A stretch of DNA of 64,000 nucleotides, from contig JACDQD010000006.1 of the NCBI GenBank assembly GCA_019843655.1, positions 22,090,246 to 22,154,245 of the forward strand, written 5' to 3'. The DNA is from Lethocerus indicus. Taxonomy: Eukaryota; Arthropoda; Insecta; Hemiptera; Belostomatidae. This document shows, one piece after another, positions 37,051 through 48,700 of the stretch; the stretch's first letter is position 1, and every line of letters begins with the position of its first letter. Under the pieces are notes generated by a model, which saw only the letters and a program-made list of their open reading frames with translations, ran no database searches and had not been told where the DNA came from. A program made the translations under genes and the position numbers.

Positions 37051-38200
37051 ACCGTAGAGTTCGTGTGTTTCTGTCTCCTCTCGCCGGTTTGGTCTTTTGC
37101 TAGACCGGTTTTGGCTGCTCGCCATCCTCGGTAGTGGTGTTAGTCAATTTCGCACTTTGGATGTTCTTTGGGCATCCTCACTGCACTGTCACAGTCACTT
37201 GTACTGTCTTAGGTTTTTATTTGTCTATGAAAGTTTTGCTTTTAGTTAATTTAATTTAATTTTAGTAATCTAGTTAATCAGTGCAAGTGCACGCAACGAA
37301 CTTTAGTTAAGTACATTTCCGCACCACTCTCAGGGGGCGCTAGTTTATTGCTGCAAGTGCACCCAACGAACTTTAGTTAAGTACATTTCCGCACCACCCT
37401 CAGGGGGCGCTAGTTTATCGGTGCAAGTGCACGCAACGAACTTTAGTTAAGTACATTTCCGCACCACCCTCAGGGGGCGCTATTCTATCGCTGCAAGTGC
37501 ACCCAACGAACTTTAGTTAAGTACATTTCCGCACCACCCTCAGGGGGCGCTAGTTTATCGCTGCAAGTGCACGCAATGAACTTTAGTTAAGTACATTTCC
37601 GCACCACACTCAGGGGGGTGCTAGTTTATCGGTGCAAGTGCACACAACGAACTTTAGTTGAGTACATTTCCGCACCACACTCAGGAGGGCGCTAGTTTAT
37701 CGGTGCAAGTGCACCCAACGAACTTTAGTTAAGTACATTTCCGCACCACCCTCAGGGGGCGCTAGTTTATCGCTGCAAATACACGCAATGAACTTTAGTT
37801 AAGTACATTTCCGCACCACACTCAGGGGGGCGCTAGTTTATCCGTGCAAGTGCACGCAACGAACTTTAGTTGAGTACATTTCCGCACCACACTCAGGGGG
37901 GCGCTAGTTTATAGGTGCCAGTGCACGCAACGAACTTTAGTTAAGTAGATTTCCGCTTCACCCTCAGGGGGCGCTAGTTAATATATATCTAATAATTTTT
38001 ATTTAAAGAGAAAGCAAAACTTTCATAGAGAAATAAACAAACCCCAAAAAACATCCAAAGTGCCACAGTGACTAACGCCGCTACTGACGATTGCGAGTAG
38101 CCGAAACCGGTCTAGCAAAAGACCAGACCAGGGATAGGAGACAGAAACACACGAAATTTACGGTATTCCAACCCCTCACAGACCCGAAACAGGTATTCTA
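37051..38200. mobile_element. inverted-repeat element family, copy 4 with tandem array core
   Basis: Long imperfect inverted repeats, left about 37051-37242 and right about 38011-38172 plus outer end to 38200. Both carry the GGAGACAGAAACACACGAA, AGACCGGTTT and CATCCAAAGTGCC-type blocks in opposite orientation. Between them are ten 70-bp tandem repeats. The left outer end is truncated relative to the right, which ends GGTATTCCAACCCCTCACAG then CAGGTATTCTA. Foldback-like; no transposase. Confidence 0.82.
37281..37980. repeat. ten tandem copies of a 70-72-bp unit
   Basis: Units start near 37281, 37351, 37421, 37491, 37561, 37632, 37703, 37773, 37844 and 37915. Each contains AACGAACTTTAGTTAAGTAC-like sequence (TGAA in some), ATTTCCGCACCAC and CTCAGGGGGCGCTAG, with one-base length changes in the G run. 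Variant sites show a higher-order pattern described in the findings. It forms the centre of element copy 4 in the unc-13 intron. Confidence 0.95.
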
Positions 38201-38716
38201 GACAAAATAACTCTTCTGTTGATACTCTAAAATGAGTCTATTATGAACCTTTAGTTTAATTTGAACACCTATTTTGGAGAAATGAGTCCAAATTTAATCT
38301 TCCACAAATGGGAAATATAGTACAAATGTAGTATATTTCTTGGGCAATTAACGCCTTTTATCCAGTGTACAATGCAAATCTTGACATGGGGAAATTGAAA
38401 TTTCCAATTGAAGGAAAATTCGATTCGTCACTGAGATTCCAACCCCAAGATACTCATTAGAATTCTTTTGGGTACTTTTTTCTGTAACAATATAGCTTTC
38501 CATCTAAAAGTGCAGTTTCAAGGCCACCCTTATATAATGAGAGTAGTTTACAGGAAAACTAGTAATTAAAGGGCATCAATTATATTTGTTTTTTTATGCG
38601 TTTCTATCATAACTAAACTAAACACACTATTCTCAAAAGATTTGAAAAAATTAATTAAAATGTGCATTTTTATTAGCAGATTTTTATATCGTTTAACCGA
38701 TTTTAATGAATTTTAC

Positions 38717-38834
38717 CTATTATCTTCAGAGTATATTCGTTGGTCCCTAGTAGAGTAATAACTATCAGAATAATATTGGTCATCGTAGAGAGTTGTTTGC
38801 CTTTCGAGACTGGGCCTTCTGTTCTTGTTTGCTT
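38717..38834 (-). CDS. unc-13: unc-13 exon f
   Basis: 118 nt: 2 nt, 38 codons, 2 nt. The peptide begins ANKNRRPSLERQTTLYDDQY and continues with SDSYYSTRDQRIYSEDN. RRPS fits a basophilic kinase (PKA-like) site; that is motif inference only. Acceptor TTTATGTTTCAG, donor AATAG|GTAAAA. A different frame is open longer across this segment but does not match neighbouring phases. Confidence 0.8.
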
Positions 38835-39329
38835 CTGAAACATAAAAGAACATTTGGATAAAATCCGGTTCATCAAGTGTGGCAAACAGAATAAGAAAAG
38901 ATATTTCGTAAAATGAATAACTTTTATATTGTTCTCTATTAACTAACCAATCTATATTTCAACAAGAAGAAATTTAATATTGCATAATTAAAAATTCTTT
39001 ACTAATTTTAAATGGTTTTTAGAGAGTTTTGAAAACACGTAACAAACAAGGAAAACGTTATTTGCTCTACTGAGATGCCAGCCTCATAGTCTGCCATATT
39101 TAATAGTAAATATAATGTTTAATATAATATATTATATTAACATATATCAAAATTATACTATTTGACTTCTTATTACCAGAACATCCCCGTAATAATATTG
39201 CAATGTAGTAATATCAATAAGATAGAAGGTTGTTATGACTTGCATCTAATAAATGTATCATTTATTTCTTTAACTGTAAACAATATTATTTATATTCTCA
39301 ATATTTGAAAGGTAGTGGGAACATCAGAC
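38835..39329 (-). other. unc-13: unc-13 intron e-f
   Basis: 495-bp AT-rich intron between donor GTCTGA and acceptor TTTCAG. Nothing else was noticed. Confidence 0.7.
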
Positions 39330-39451
39330 CTTTCCTTCTGGATGAATGATTCGGATGGCTTTCGTAGTAACCAGATTCCGGGTACTTGTGTGAACTGCAG
39401 TGGTGCTGGTCGTACTTCGAACCACAATACTCATCGTACCAGCAGCTAGGA
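39330..39451 (-). CDS. unc-13: unc-13 exon e
   Basis: 122 nt: 1 nt, 40 codons, 1 nt. The peptide begins PSCWYDEYCGSKYDQHHCSS and ends NHSSRRK. Acceptor CCTTTTCAG is strong; donor AAAG|GTCTGA is moderate. Open reading continues past the donor to a TGA about 30 nt later, so the donor choice rests on phase agreement with exon f (K, then a Glu codon split G|AA). It is Tyr/His/Cys/Ser-rich, with no recognised domain. Confidence 0.78.
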
Positions 39452-39574
39452 CTGAAAAGGAAAATTATCGTTCGAAACAAAATGAAATTTAAACTACGAT
39501 TTCAAAATAAATCTCTACACATCCGTGATTTGTGTTCTGTGTTCAAAATAAAGAACTGAATGAAACATGCCAAC

Positions 39575-39607
39575 CTGTCCTCGTAATCCCATGTACGGGT
39601 CCTACGT
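39575..39607 (-). CDS. unc-13: unc-13 micro-exon d (33 nt)
   Basis: 33 nt encoding RRTRTWDYED with split codons at both ends (1 nt and 2 nt). The acceptor is TTTTCATGCAG and the donor ACAG|GTTGGC, a weak donor. Length is a multiple of three and flanking phases match, so skipping it would keep the frame. A neural micro-exon would fit the gene, but that is inference. Confidence 0.72.
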
Positions 39608-40070
39608 CTGCATGAAAACAAAAGGAATAGATGTTTTATTGTTCATGCAATGGCTGAATACAGTACCTTGTTCGGAGGTAGTGAGACGGTAACGTTGTGG
39701 AAACTTTTGATCTCAACTTAAAAGAAAACGCATTGAAATGAATTCTTAAAACGGAACAAATAGGTGAAGTAAATGATGCGTATGGAAACGTAATGACAAA
39801 ACGCCCATTACAAAATGGAAAAATCGTTCTATCTACCTAAAATCATAATATCTATTTTTCACATCATATTATTATGATCTGAATGGCTCTGAATGGCGAT
39901 GATCAAATGTGGATAGATGAAACGCTTTAAAGATTAATTATTTTTTACGTATCAAAATTATTTACAAAGTATCTTATTTTAGTAGTCAAAATTGCTGAAA
40001 TTGGTTTTACTTAATTCAAACAAACGGACGTATATTTAATGACATTTAGAAAATAAATAAGGAATACTAC
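39608..40070 (-). other. unc-13: unc-13 intron c-d
   Basis: 463-bp intron between donor GTAGTA and acceptor TTTTCATGCAG. AT-rich, no coding signal. Confidence 0.7.
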
Positions 40071-40224
40071 CTGAATGATTCTTTATGATTACGAGGTCTA
40101 CTGTTGTAGTAGAGTGGTTCCTGTTCCTGGTCTATGTAAATTCTACCACTTTCATCTTCCCCAGGTCTACCTGCATAGTATTCGTCGTCTCTATGACCTC
40201 TTCTCCTACCGTGGACAGGTTGAC
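40071..40224 (-). CDS. unc-13: unc-13 exon c
   Basis: 154 nt: 2 nt (GT, completing Gly), 50 codons, 2 nt (AG). The peptide starts QPVHGRRRGHRDDEYYAGRP and later contains acidic IYIDQEQEPLYYN and a basic end RPRNHKESF. Acceptor TTTGTTTAG, donor TTCAG|GTAGTA. It is disordered and highly charged, with Arg-rich and Tyr-rich patches; I recognise no domain. Phase continuity with exons b and d is exact, which is the main reason for calling it. Confidence 0.82.
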
Positions 40225-40877
40225 CTAAACAAATATAAATCAGTATTAGACGAGCAGGTAAATGTAGCATCATAAATCAATTTCGTAGCGTAACTATATT
40301 AATATGCGAATATTAACGTTCGCATAGGCATCGAAATACAATTATTATAACTGAATCTCAAGGGAGAACATTTAGGACTAAACATATTATTCCAATTTCT
40401 CAATATACATCGCACCGACAGGAGTAGGTTCAGAAGCGAACAGGGCAGGCTATTTTTGCCTACAAAGTATATTAACTATATTTAGAAATAAAGCTGTAGT
40501 TGTCAAAAAAAGGCGCAAGCGACTACTATATTAATCGACAAGCAATTTTTCAATGCGATTATTGGCGACTACATATTGTCAGATATCTCGGTCGAGTTTT
40601 TAAGCTGATCACAAAATTTGCTGTAATAACGATGATGAATCTTCTTCCTATAGAATGAAATATAAAGTTAATAACATTCGCATAACAGTAATACACTTCG
40701 ATGATTAAGCGGAATGGTATATTATAAAAATCGAATTTTTTATATAAAAAATAATACAAAGATGTATTTGGGCTTGGGGGTTTCGCGAAGGCTCGGAATA
40801 TTACACTGTTTAGATCTGCTCTCTTCTTTGGCCCTATTCTAGACCTATTCAGTGTTAGTAAATGAGTGTGTTTCTAC
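40225..40877 (-). other. unc-13: unc-13 intron b-c
   Basis: 653-bp intron between donor GTAGAA and acceptor TTTGTTTAG. It has more CpG than the introns nearer exon i. No coding signal. Confidence 0.7.
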
Positions 40878-41096
40878 CTGGGGAGAGGTGGTGGCCGTGG
40901 TGCTGGGAATGGGGCGGGTGTTGGTGCGGGGGCGTATCTTCGGTCTCGTACGAGTTCTCCCTGCTGGTCTCCAGCGAGCGCTGTGGGGTCGGCATCTGGT
41001 GGGCGGCCGTCCTGAACTGGGAGGCCGAGGAGTTCGGGTGCTGGCCAACCGGGTAGTTCAGGTCGCTCGTGTAATCGCTGTCCTCCGAGTAACCGG
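40878..41096 (-). CDS. unc-13: unc-13 exon b
   Basis: 219 nt: 2 nt, 72 codons, 1 nt. It begins GYSEDSDYTSDLNYPVG after the junction Ser, continues with an RTAAHQMPTPQRSLETSREN stretch, and ends His/Pro-rich before G. The S-E-D-S-D-Y-T-S-D run parallels D-R-D-S-D-Y-R-S-E in Munc13-1. Donor is CCAG|GTAGAA. The acceptor is a tandem NAGNAG (GAGCAG); the alternative start 41099 adds one Ala codon in frame. The sequence is GC-rich, with third positions strongly C/G, unlike exons c to g. It follows a 13.3-kb intron. Confidence 0.82.
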
Positions 41097-44000
41097 CTGC
41101 TCGGCAAGAAATTTAAAACTGGTTAACCGGAGAACGGGCTTCCTTCGGCCGTTCGAGAGCCGCCGGGTCCTCGACCCCGGCCGTCTCGCGAATTCAAGGA
41201 CAATGAACCAGCGCGGATTCATCGCTCCCTTCAAAGTGTTCGGGATGTAAGGGAGGCTGAAATGTTCATTATGACACGCATGATGTAATGAGAAATGACA
41301 TACAGAGGGCAAACACACTTTACGACTGATCAAAAATCTATACAATCTATCTGTACGATATAGGACAAGGAAACCACTCATTAACCTGTATTGAAGCATA
41401 TTTGTTCATTGTGTTTGCAGAATATTTGTGGCCGCTGTCGAACTATTCTTTCCCGCGCTATATCTGTCAAACAGTCCTGTGGGAATAGAGGAAAGAGATA
41501 ACGCGGCCGCTCATTCTATCTGCCCGTTTGTGTTCCTGTTTAGAGATGTTGGGATAAAACACCGTGGCCACCTCTCGCTGGTTAATTTCCAGAATATCCC
41601 CGATATTCCCGTCCGTGTGAGGAACGAGCGACGTAGAATTTATTATTTATGGACGAGGCTATACTGGGACAAGCCTCAATTGCACTTCGGGCGGAACTTT
41701 ACCTCCTACATAAATTTATAAGTCCGATAAGCGATCGATCCTTCTTTCGCTAGATGCATCAAAGTATATTGGGATAGGGTGGGAGTCCACTCAATTTTTA
41801 ACTACCGAGGAGGTTATTATCACCGCATGTGAAAGACAGGGCTTGAAACCCTTCGTGTACACAGTTACTTCCCTATTCTCTCTATCCTAGGACATGTCGC
41901 AATAACTGTCCTTGCGTTATATTGATTATATATATAATTCAGCGCAGTCCAAACAACCGTCCAAGCTGCGTTATTAACAGTGTCGATAATGAAAAAAGTA
42001 AAAAAATTAAAAGTATCGGCTTTTGACAAAAGGAACATAAATAAATTGCGGAGAAATTCATCCTGGGCTACAGTCAACCCTGTACGTCGGATGCTGTAGT
42101 GGGAGTAAATTTATACTGTTTACTTAGAAATCCCGTACTTATTTAACATTCGGTGAACTTCAAGGTACGATTAATCTGGAGATACAAGGCTATCGCGGAG
42201 CTAACCGAGGTCATCCAACCCCTTAATATAACTAGTTCTCTGCAGAACTGCAAACATTAACAGTTGTGTTGAACTCCCACCCTCCCCTGTGTACTTTCGA
42301 TTAAAACGCAGCCAGACTTTCCGAGTTACGGTTGACATAAAATTTACTTTACTGAATAAGACAGGCGATGTTCCTGATTCATTTGGCTTCAGCTAAATTT
42401 CAGGAGAGTGAGGGGACCGAAATCTCTGTTCAGTCTTCTAATGAATAAGAGTAATTTGCGGACACATCTTGGGCTCTCTGTATATTTTCTGTCGGTTAGA
42501 CCAAAAGCTGAAGTCTAATTATCGCAGAAAGGGATTTCCCTTTCTTAACAAAAGGTCAGCGTACGCTCTGCGACCGCTGGGTAACACTGAACGGTTTGTC
42601 GTAGGATGGTTTTCATTTACTTTCTAATCCATCTAACTATCTTCCAGTAGCTGAAATTCTACCAGTCTCGATAGGTCGTGTGATTAAGTGATGGGGAACA
42701 CCGACTGAACTAACAGTGTTAAGGTAACTCTGAGCATACACTAGGTGCAATCGGGTGGTGTCTGTATCCAAATTCCTCCCAGATTTAAGAACGGGAAGGA
42801 GAGGGCCTGAACAATATCAACATGCTACAGCACACGAGCCCATATAGAAACCAGTTCTAGTGGTGTTGTGCGACATATCTGCCACCTCTAATGCCTAAAA
42901 TGCTACAACATTTAGCTGACACATTTATATGGGGACAAATAGTTATTTGCATTGGTTTGAATAGATTTTATATAATACATACGATTCGGTGAGAACGAAG
43001 AGTAATTTAATCCGTAACCTGAAAGAGAGTTTCTGCATGTCAATTGATGATATTATGATTGAAAACAACTTATTATTTGACAAAATATATACATGTCACT
43101 CATATAGCCAATATTAAACAACTTATCAAAAATAGATAATACATACAGCAATAACAGCATTTTATTTTTAAGAATATCATAAATAAGAAGGAAGTTTTTT
43201 AGGTAAACGTTGAAGACGAATGTAACAAATGCTGTTGATGATTATTCTGCAACGAGCTTGAACGCGTTACGAGCCGCTGCGTGGAACAGCCACGATCGTA
43301 CGACGCCCGGAGAAGGTTCCATTACAAAATTCAATAGGACGGAAGGAACAATAGAAACGTTGCTAATAAATGAAGCCCATTGATCCGAAAACTATAGACT
43401 AACTTACAACGCAGAGGCTATATTGCTATTGTAATGGGAAAGGAGGGATACAATGTACCTCTCGACTGGACGGTCACTTCTGGATTAATTGAAACTGCAG
43501 ATCAAAACATTTCACCGATTGCCTTTGTTTAATTAGTAAGTCTGAGTTCAAAACCGCGTTCAAAGTGATACGCGCGTTTTCAATCAAGTTTATAAGTCAT
43601 AAATTGGTTCTAAACTTTCTATTAAAACAAAGAACACCTTTTTTTTCATATTGTCAATCGAGCTATCGTAACTCATTTCCGAGTAGTTTAACACTTAGTA
43701 TGTGCTCACAGGTGGGTTATGGACAATGGAATTGCATAATTTAGCCCATGGTTTTAACGAACCTGCCTTAATAAACAATTGCGTTTGAAAAATTATGGCC
43801 TGCCGGCTTGATTGGCAAGAGGAGCCTCCGCGGCAGCGCGGTTCGACAGACACTTTCAAGACTTTACGGACTTTCGAGAAGAAAGTTGTTCTCGGGAAGT
43901 TACAAGTTTCAAAGATAACGCGTGTTTGTTTTACGCCTCCGTTGTCAGACAGGGACAATAAAGCTTTTTTGAACTCATAAAGCTTTCGATGTTGCAAACG

Positions 44001-45679
44001 CCTCTTCTATATAGAAAAAAAAAGTACTGTAACGTCCTTAATTTACGATACCCCAAAAAATAGTCAAGGCGGAGTATCGCGAATCGTGAATAGGTTTTGA
44101 TAATCTTCCTGCAATCATCGATTGTTTCTATATCCCACTATATTGAATATTTAATTAGTCTCTAAGGATTAGATGTATTAAACCCCTATTTGGCAAAATT
44201 CGGTAATGAGCTTTAAATATGGGAATGAATGAGGCAACATACCCAGAGACAAGTTTATAGACAGTTATCGCTCGGGTAGAACCCGTATTAGAAAAGTATT
44301 TTAAAATAAAATTATTACGCCATCTTTTATTGGTTATTCAGTTTCTTAGCTTGTACGCTCCCATGATTGATTATCAACAATTATGAAATTAAGAAAGATA
44401 AGTTATTTGATCAGCCTTTACGCTCCTACGATATGTTTTTATTGATTGAAAAACTCATATTTTTTTTTGTAAATTCAACATACAACTGACAGGTGAATTA
44501 ATACATGATTTAGTGTATTGTGTTTCAAACCGGATATGTGGACAGGTAATGCGTTGTGCAATAGTGTACGAATCTGGGCGTCGATGTCGGCCTCGAAACG
44601 AGACCCACTTTAAGGCCTCGTTACGGCTGAAATATCTCCACGTCCGCGGTGTTTTCAAGGGGGCCATAACAACTTAAATGACCCGGAGCCTAATGAAGCC
44701 CACCGGCATTTATATGTAAGCAGCGGGGACAGGCGGGGAAGTCGAGATAAGAAATAATCCGCCGTCAGAGCCGGCGGCATTTACGGAATTTTCGGAAAAA
44801 ATGAAGAACGATTCATCAGACTCTAACTGGGCTCCCGATTATGGCACGTCATAAACGTTTTCGGTCTTCTCTCTGAGTCATCTAACCGTTGTAGAAAACC
44901 GTTTTAATTTCGCAATAAGCATTATTCCGAGGGCGGTATAGTTTTATGGTGCAAGAAGTGCAGCTCACCAGAGCTGTTCCAATTCAGTCTGACTGGCGAA
45001 CTGTTTCAGATTATCCAGTAATTTTAACAATTTTTGGGATACACGATGTTTAAGCCCTACACTGCGTTGAGAGATATAACTTTCGTTTCTTAGTATCGAG
45101 GCAAGCCCATTAAACCGCCGAGTCGTAACCTTCACCCGAATTCCCATAAAAGAAATGCTAAGATTATTATTGTGGACATAATTTCCGTACAGTTACCAGA
45201 ATAGGCGAAGGGAAACGTCGCTTCTTATGAAGTTGCTGTAATAAAGTTAAGTTCCGCTAGGTCGACTTACTTCGTGCGGTCAATCTGCACGCAATGTTTG
45301 TTCCCCCCCTCGACCCTTTGGCGAAGGGTAATTGCCGAGGTTTTTTTCCCCACAACGTTTCGATTAAAAAACAAAAAGTGACAAACAGTCTAATTTGCAT
45401 ATAACGCTATTTTTACGTTTGCCATTACCGCAAGACCGGCTGTTGTCGAAATCCCCGAATTGTTTTCGGCAATTGGTTTCGGGCTTATTGTAAAGTATTG
45501 CAAAATTGTATAACTGTCTTTTATAAAATTATTCACGGGCGGAACATCTAAATGGGGTTGATGTTGGTCAGAATGGGAAGTGTCTTCTTTTGGTTAGGCC
45601 GGTGTTGTTGGTAGGGAGCAATCAGGGGTGGAGGAGGGCTCTTTGTCGACGGCGGTGTCTCACTCGAGCCTCGACAGTG

Positions 45680-45705
45680 CTCTCTCTCTCTCTCTCTCTC
45701 TCTCT
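45680..45705. repeat. (CT)n microsatellite, 26 bp
   Basis: Uninterrupted CT repeat running directly into TATAAA (45705-45710), in the 13.3-kb intron. Confidence 0.97.
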
Positions 45706-48700
45706 ATAAAGGCTCCATTATGAAGCTAGAAGCTCTAGCATCGGCCTGACTTTCAACCGCTGTCAGTTCACTCGGAAATGTTTTACGCCGAACGAATATT
45801 ATTGCTCTCACAGACCCCGGCGGTATTGGCCGACTCGATAAATTCGTTTGAAGTACGTAATTTGGATTTGTCAAAATGTGTCCCGTGCGGTCACAACAAA
45901 TCCGTGATCATCGCATATTTCAGTACGTATAAAAGTCTTTAAAATGGGTAATACAAATTTTTCTCCTCTATGAAATGTTGAAAGAACAGGAGGAATCTCA
46001 GTCTTTAGTAAAAGGCAGCCACCCTAGAGAAACTCCATATCCAGTAATTATTCGAACACTTAAAATTTAAACGTTTCATGCCAGACGCTTGGAATAATTC
46101 AGCTACTAATTTCACACTATTCAGAAGCAATTATTTTAATTGTTTTTCAAAGACCCGGTATAATTAGGGGTAAGAAGGACTGGGCTCCCCTGTTATTAAC
46201 ACTTATTAGGCCTAAGTATTTCGCCTTTTATCTCAAATTTAAATGGGCTCAGTACTTGAATATTGTATTAATTTGCTACCAAATTTGAACTTTGCAGACA
46301 ATCGATTATAAATAAACATCAATAAATGAAGTAACGCGGAGTATTTGTTGATATTACGCATTAAAAAATATCTGCATTTCCACCATTGTTTTTAACTAGG
46401 AAAACTGCTCCTTCATGGTGGATAATATATTCTGTGGGATTATAAAATAACCTAGGGCTCATTTAGTTTTACAGTTTTTTTTTAATAATTCCTGAATAGC
46501 TTAATTTTTCAAGTGGGATAGGCAGGGTCATATTTTCTGCGAAATGCTAGCCTGTTAAGTTAAACCAGCTCTGTGCAGTTACTTTTAAACTTACTTTAGC
46601 ATCATTTCTATACATTTTTGAAAGAATTCCTTCTTTTCCAGATGAAAACAATATAAGCATTAATAAAAATTAGTCTGCTTTTCTGAATGTCATGTTTTCT
46701 TACATTGTAATCTTTTATTTCTCTCATATGCATACTGTTTGTTTTGGAAATTAAACCTTCTGATAATTGCGAAAATATTCACTTTGCGTTGGTACTTAAC
46801 TCTTAAACCTTTAATCCCCCCTTAAATCTTAGAGTGTTCACATCTGATTTATAATTCGACTTAGAAGACAAAATGGGCAAGAAAATTAAGGAGTGTTATC
46901 TATTGAATTCCATTTTCAATATCGTTTGTTATTTAAAAAAAATTAGTGTTTATTGGAATATACTTATAAATTCTGTCCCATTTATTCGACTGTATGTGTG
47001 GCGTGTGAGGCTTGACCGCCCATAGATCTCCCTTAAAGCGTATATCATTTAAATGTGATAGAGCGGTCTCGCAGAAGCCCCCCGGCCGCCCCACCTACAC
47101 CGCCGCCCCCTTTCCCACGAGGGCGGACGCCAATTCATCTGGTGTTGCTATCTTTGGCTGACAGTTGAATGTCCGCCGCTGCTGTTGTGGACAGTTCTAT
47201 TTCGAGTTGTCAACGCTAAATGATTCGTCTTGCCCGCTCCTCGTTTCTGGATCGGGTACGCGATTTAATTGTCTATCCTAGTTCGACTTTATTGCCCCCA
47301 TTTCGTTGTCCCTCTTTAAGGAAATCTTCCGGTTCCGTCTTTCGAACTAGGGTGTTCCATTAATAGTTGTTTGAACCTAAAATCGACGTGTGTATGTGAG
47401 AATATATAAAGTAATATCTCTTGTAATTTTTTATATTATAGGCATAATTTGGAGTTGATGGATAATTCCATCGGAGAATTGAACCGGCCATATCACTCAT
47501 TAAATATTCGTACATTATGATTTAATTTAGATTTCTTCAATATTATAGACTGTATTAATTTCCTTTTTCCAATTATATATTTTAGAAACTAAATTTCGCA
47601 ATATTTTCAATAAATCTGATGCCTATAATTGGCTGACTGCTAAGTCAATGTTCGCAATAAGTGGTATTAGCGATTGAAAGAAGTTTCCTTTCCTCCCTAA
47701 CATTAAATTCAAATTTGCAGTTATACCGATCTTTTCGATGCAATTTTTTTATTGCGTAGGGAATTAAAAACGCTATAATTTCTACAATTAATGTAAGAGG
47801 TAGTGGTGTAGTTGGAGCGAATGTATACTACGGTAGAACCGAAGCCCGAGGCTTCCGTATAAATTCCACCGTGACACAAAGACGACAGTAAGTAAAAAGG
47901 GGTCGTAAATTTTTTATTATTAAAGTCGTTTTTATAAACGTTAGTTTAAAAGTAGGTTGGAAGAAAAAAAGTTTTGGAGCCGAATGCTTTAACAAGAAGA
48001 GTTCTAATCACACTGGATCCGCTCTCCTATTCTTTCCACTTCATTATTTTTTCAAACTGACTCCCCGTTTTTCTTAAAGTACTTCTACCCAAGTAAACTG
48101 GAAAGAAAAATCTGTATGGCCACCGTCTTAAACTCTAAGAAGAATTTTTATTAAGGCATTAATTATTAAATTTCCTCGGCATTTATCGTATGCTCCTGTG
48201 ACCACTGTGACAAAGATTTGACTAATGAATTTAGTATAGAACGAAAAATTATTCCCATTTCGACAAGTTTAAATGGTGGTGCCTTCTGCAATTGAAATAC
48301 ACTACTCTCCGATGCACATTCGATCTGTTCGACTCAATATAACACGAATTTAATTGCTTTTGGTATATTAAAATTTTTTTAAATCTCATGACGTTATCGA
48401 TTCAGATTACACTCACGAACGGTGGTGCGGAATTGGAAAGAGTTTACCAATTATGAAACCCAAAATTAAATTCGATTTAAATTATTCTATTTCCATTAGT
48501 ACAAACACTGGTGTTTTTAGCGTAAATATTGTAATTCTTCAGAGTTACTTTTTTTCGTTCAAAGTAGAATTTCTCTCAAAGTAAAATGCTCCGTTAGCAA
48601 GTCCGTGATGCTAACCCTCAGTGCACTGTCGTGATGACAGTGGCCGCAATTATTCTACATTCTCCTCACATTTTGTTTCGGAAATTGTTTCCGAAGATTC

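Larger units (their letters stand above)
36475..38716 (-). other. unc-13: unc-13 intron f-g, carrying the large inverted-repeat element
   Basis: 2.2-kb intron. It is CpG-poor and AT-rich outside the element. Positions 37051-38200 are an inverted-repeat element with ten tandem 70-bp units. Confidence 0.75.

Noticed and set aside
37281..37980. CRISPR-like array
   Set aside because: Period is 70 bp with no distinct spacers; the whole unit repeats. The sequence is eukaryotic and the array lies inside an inverted-repeat element.
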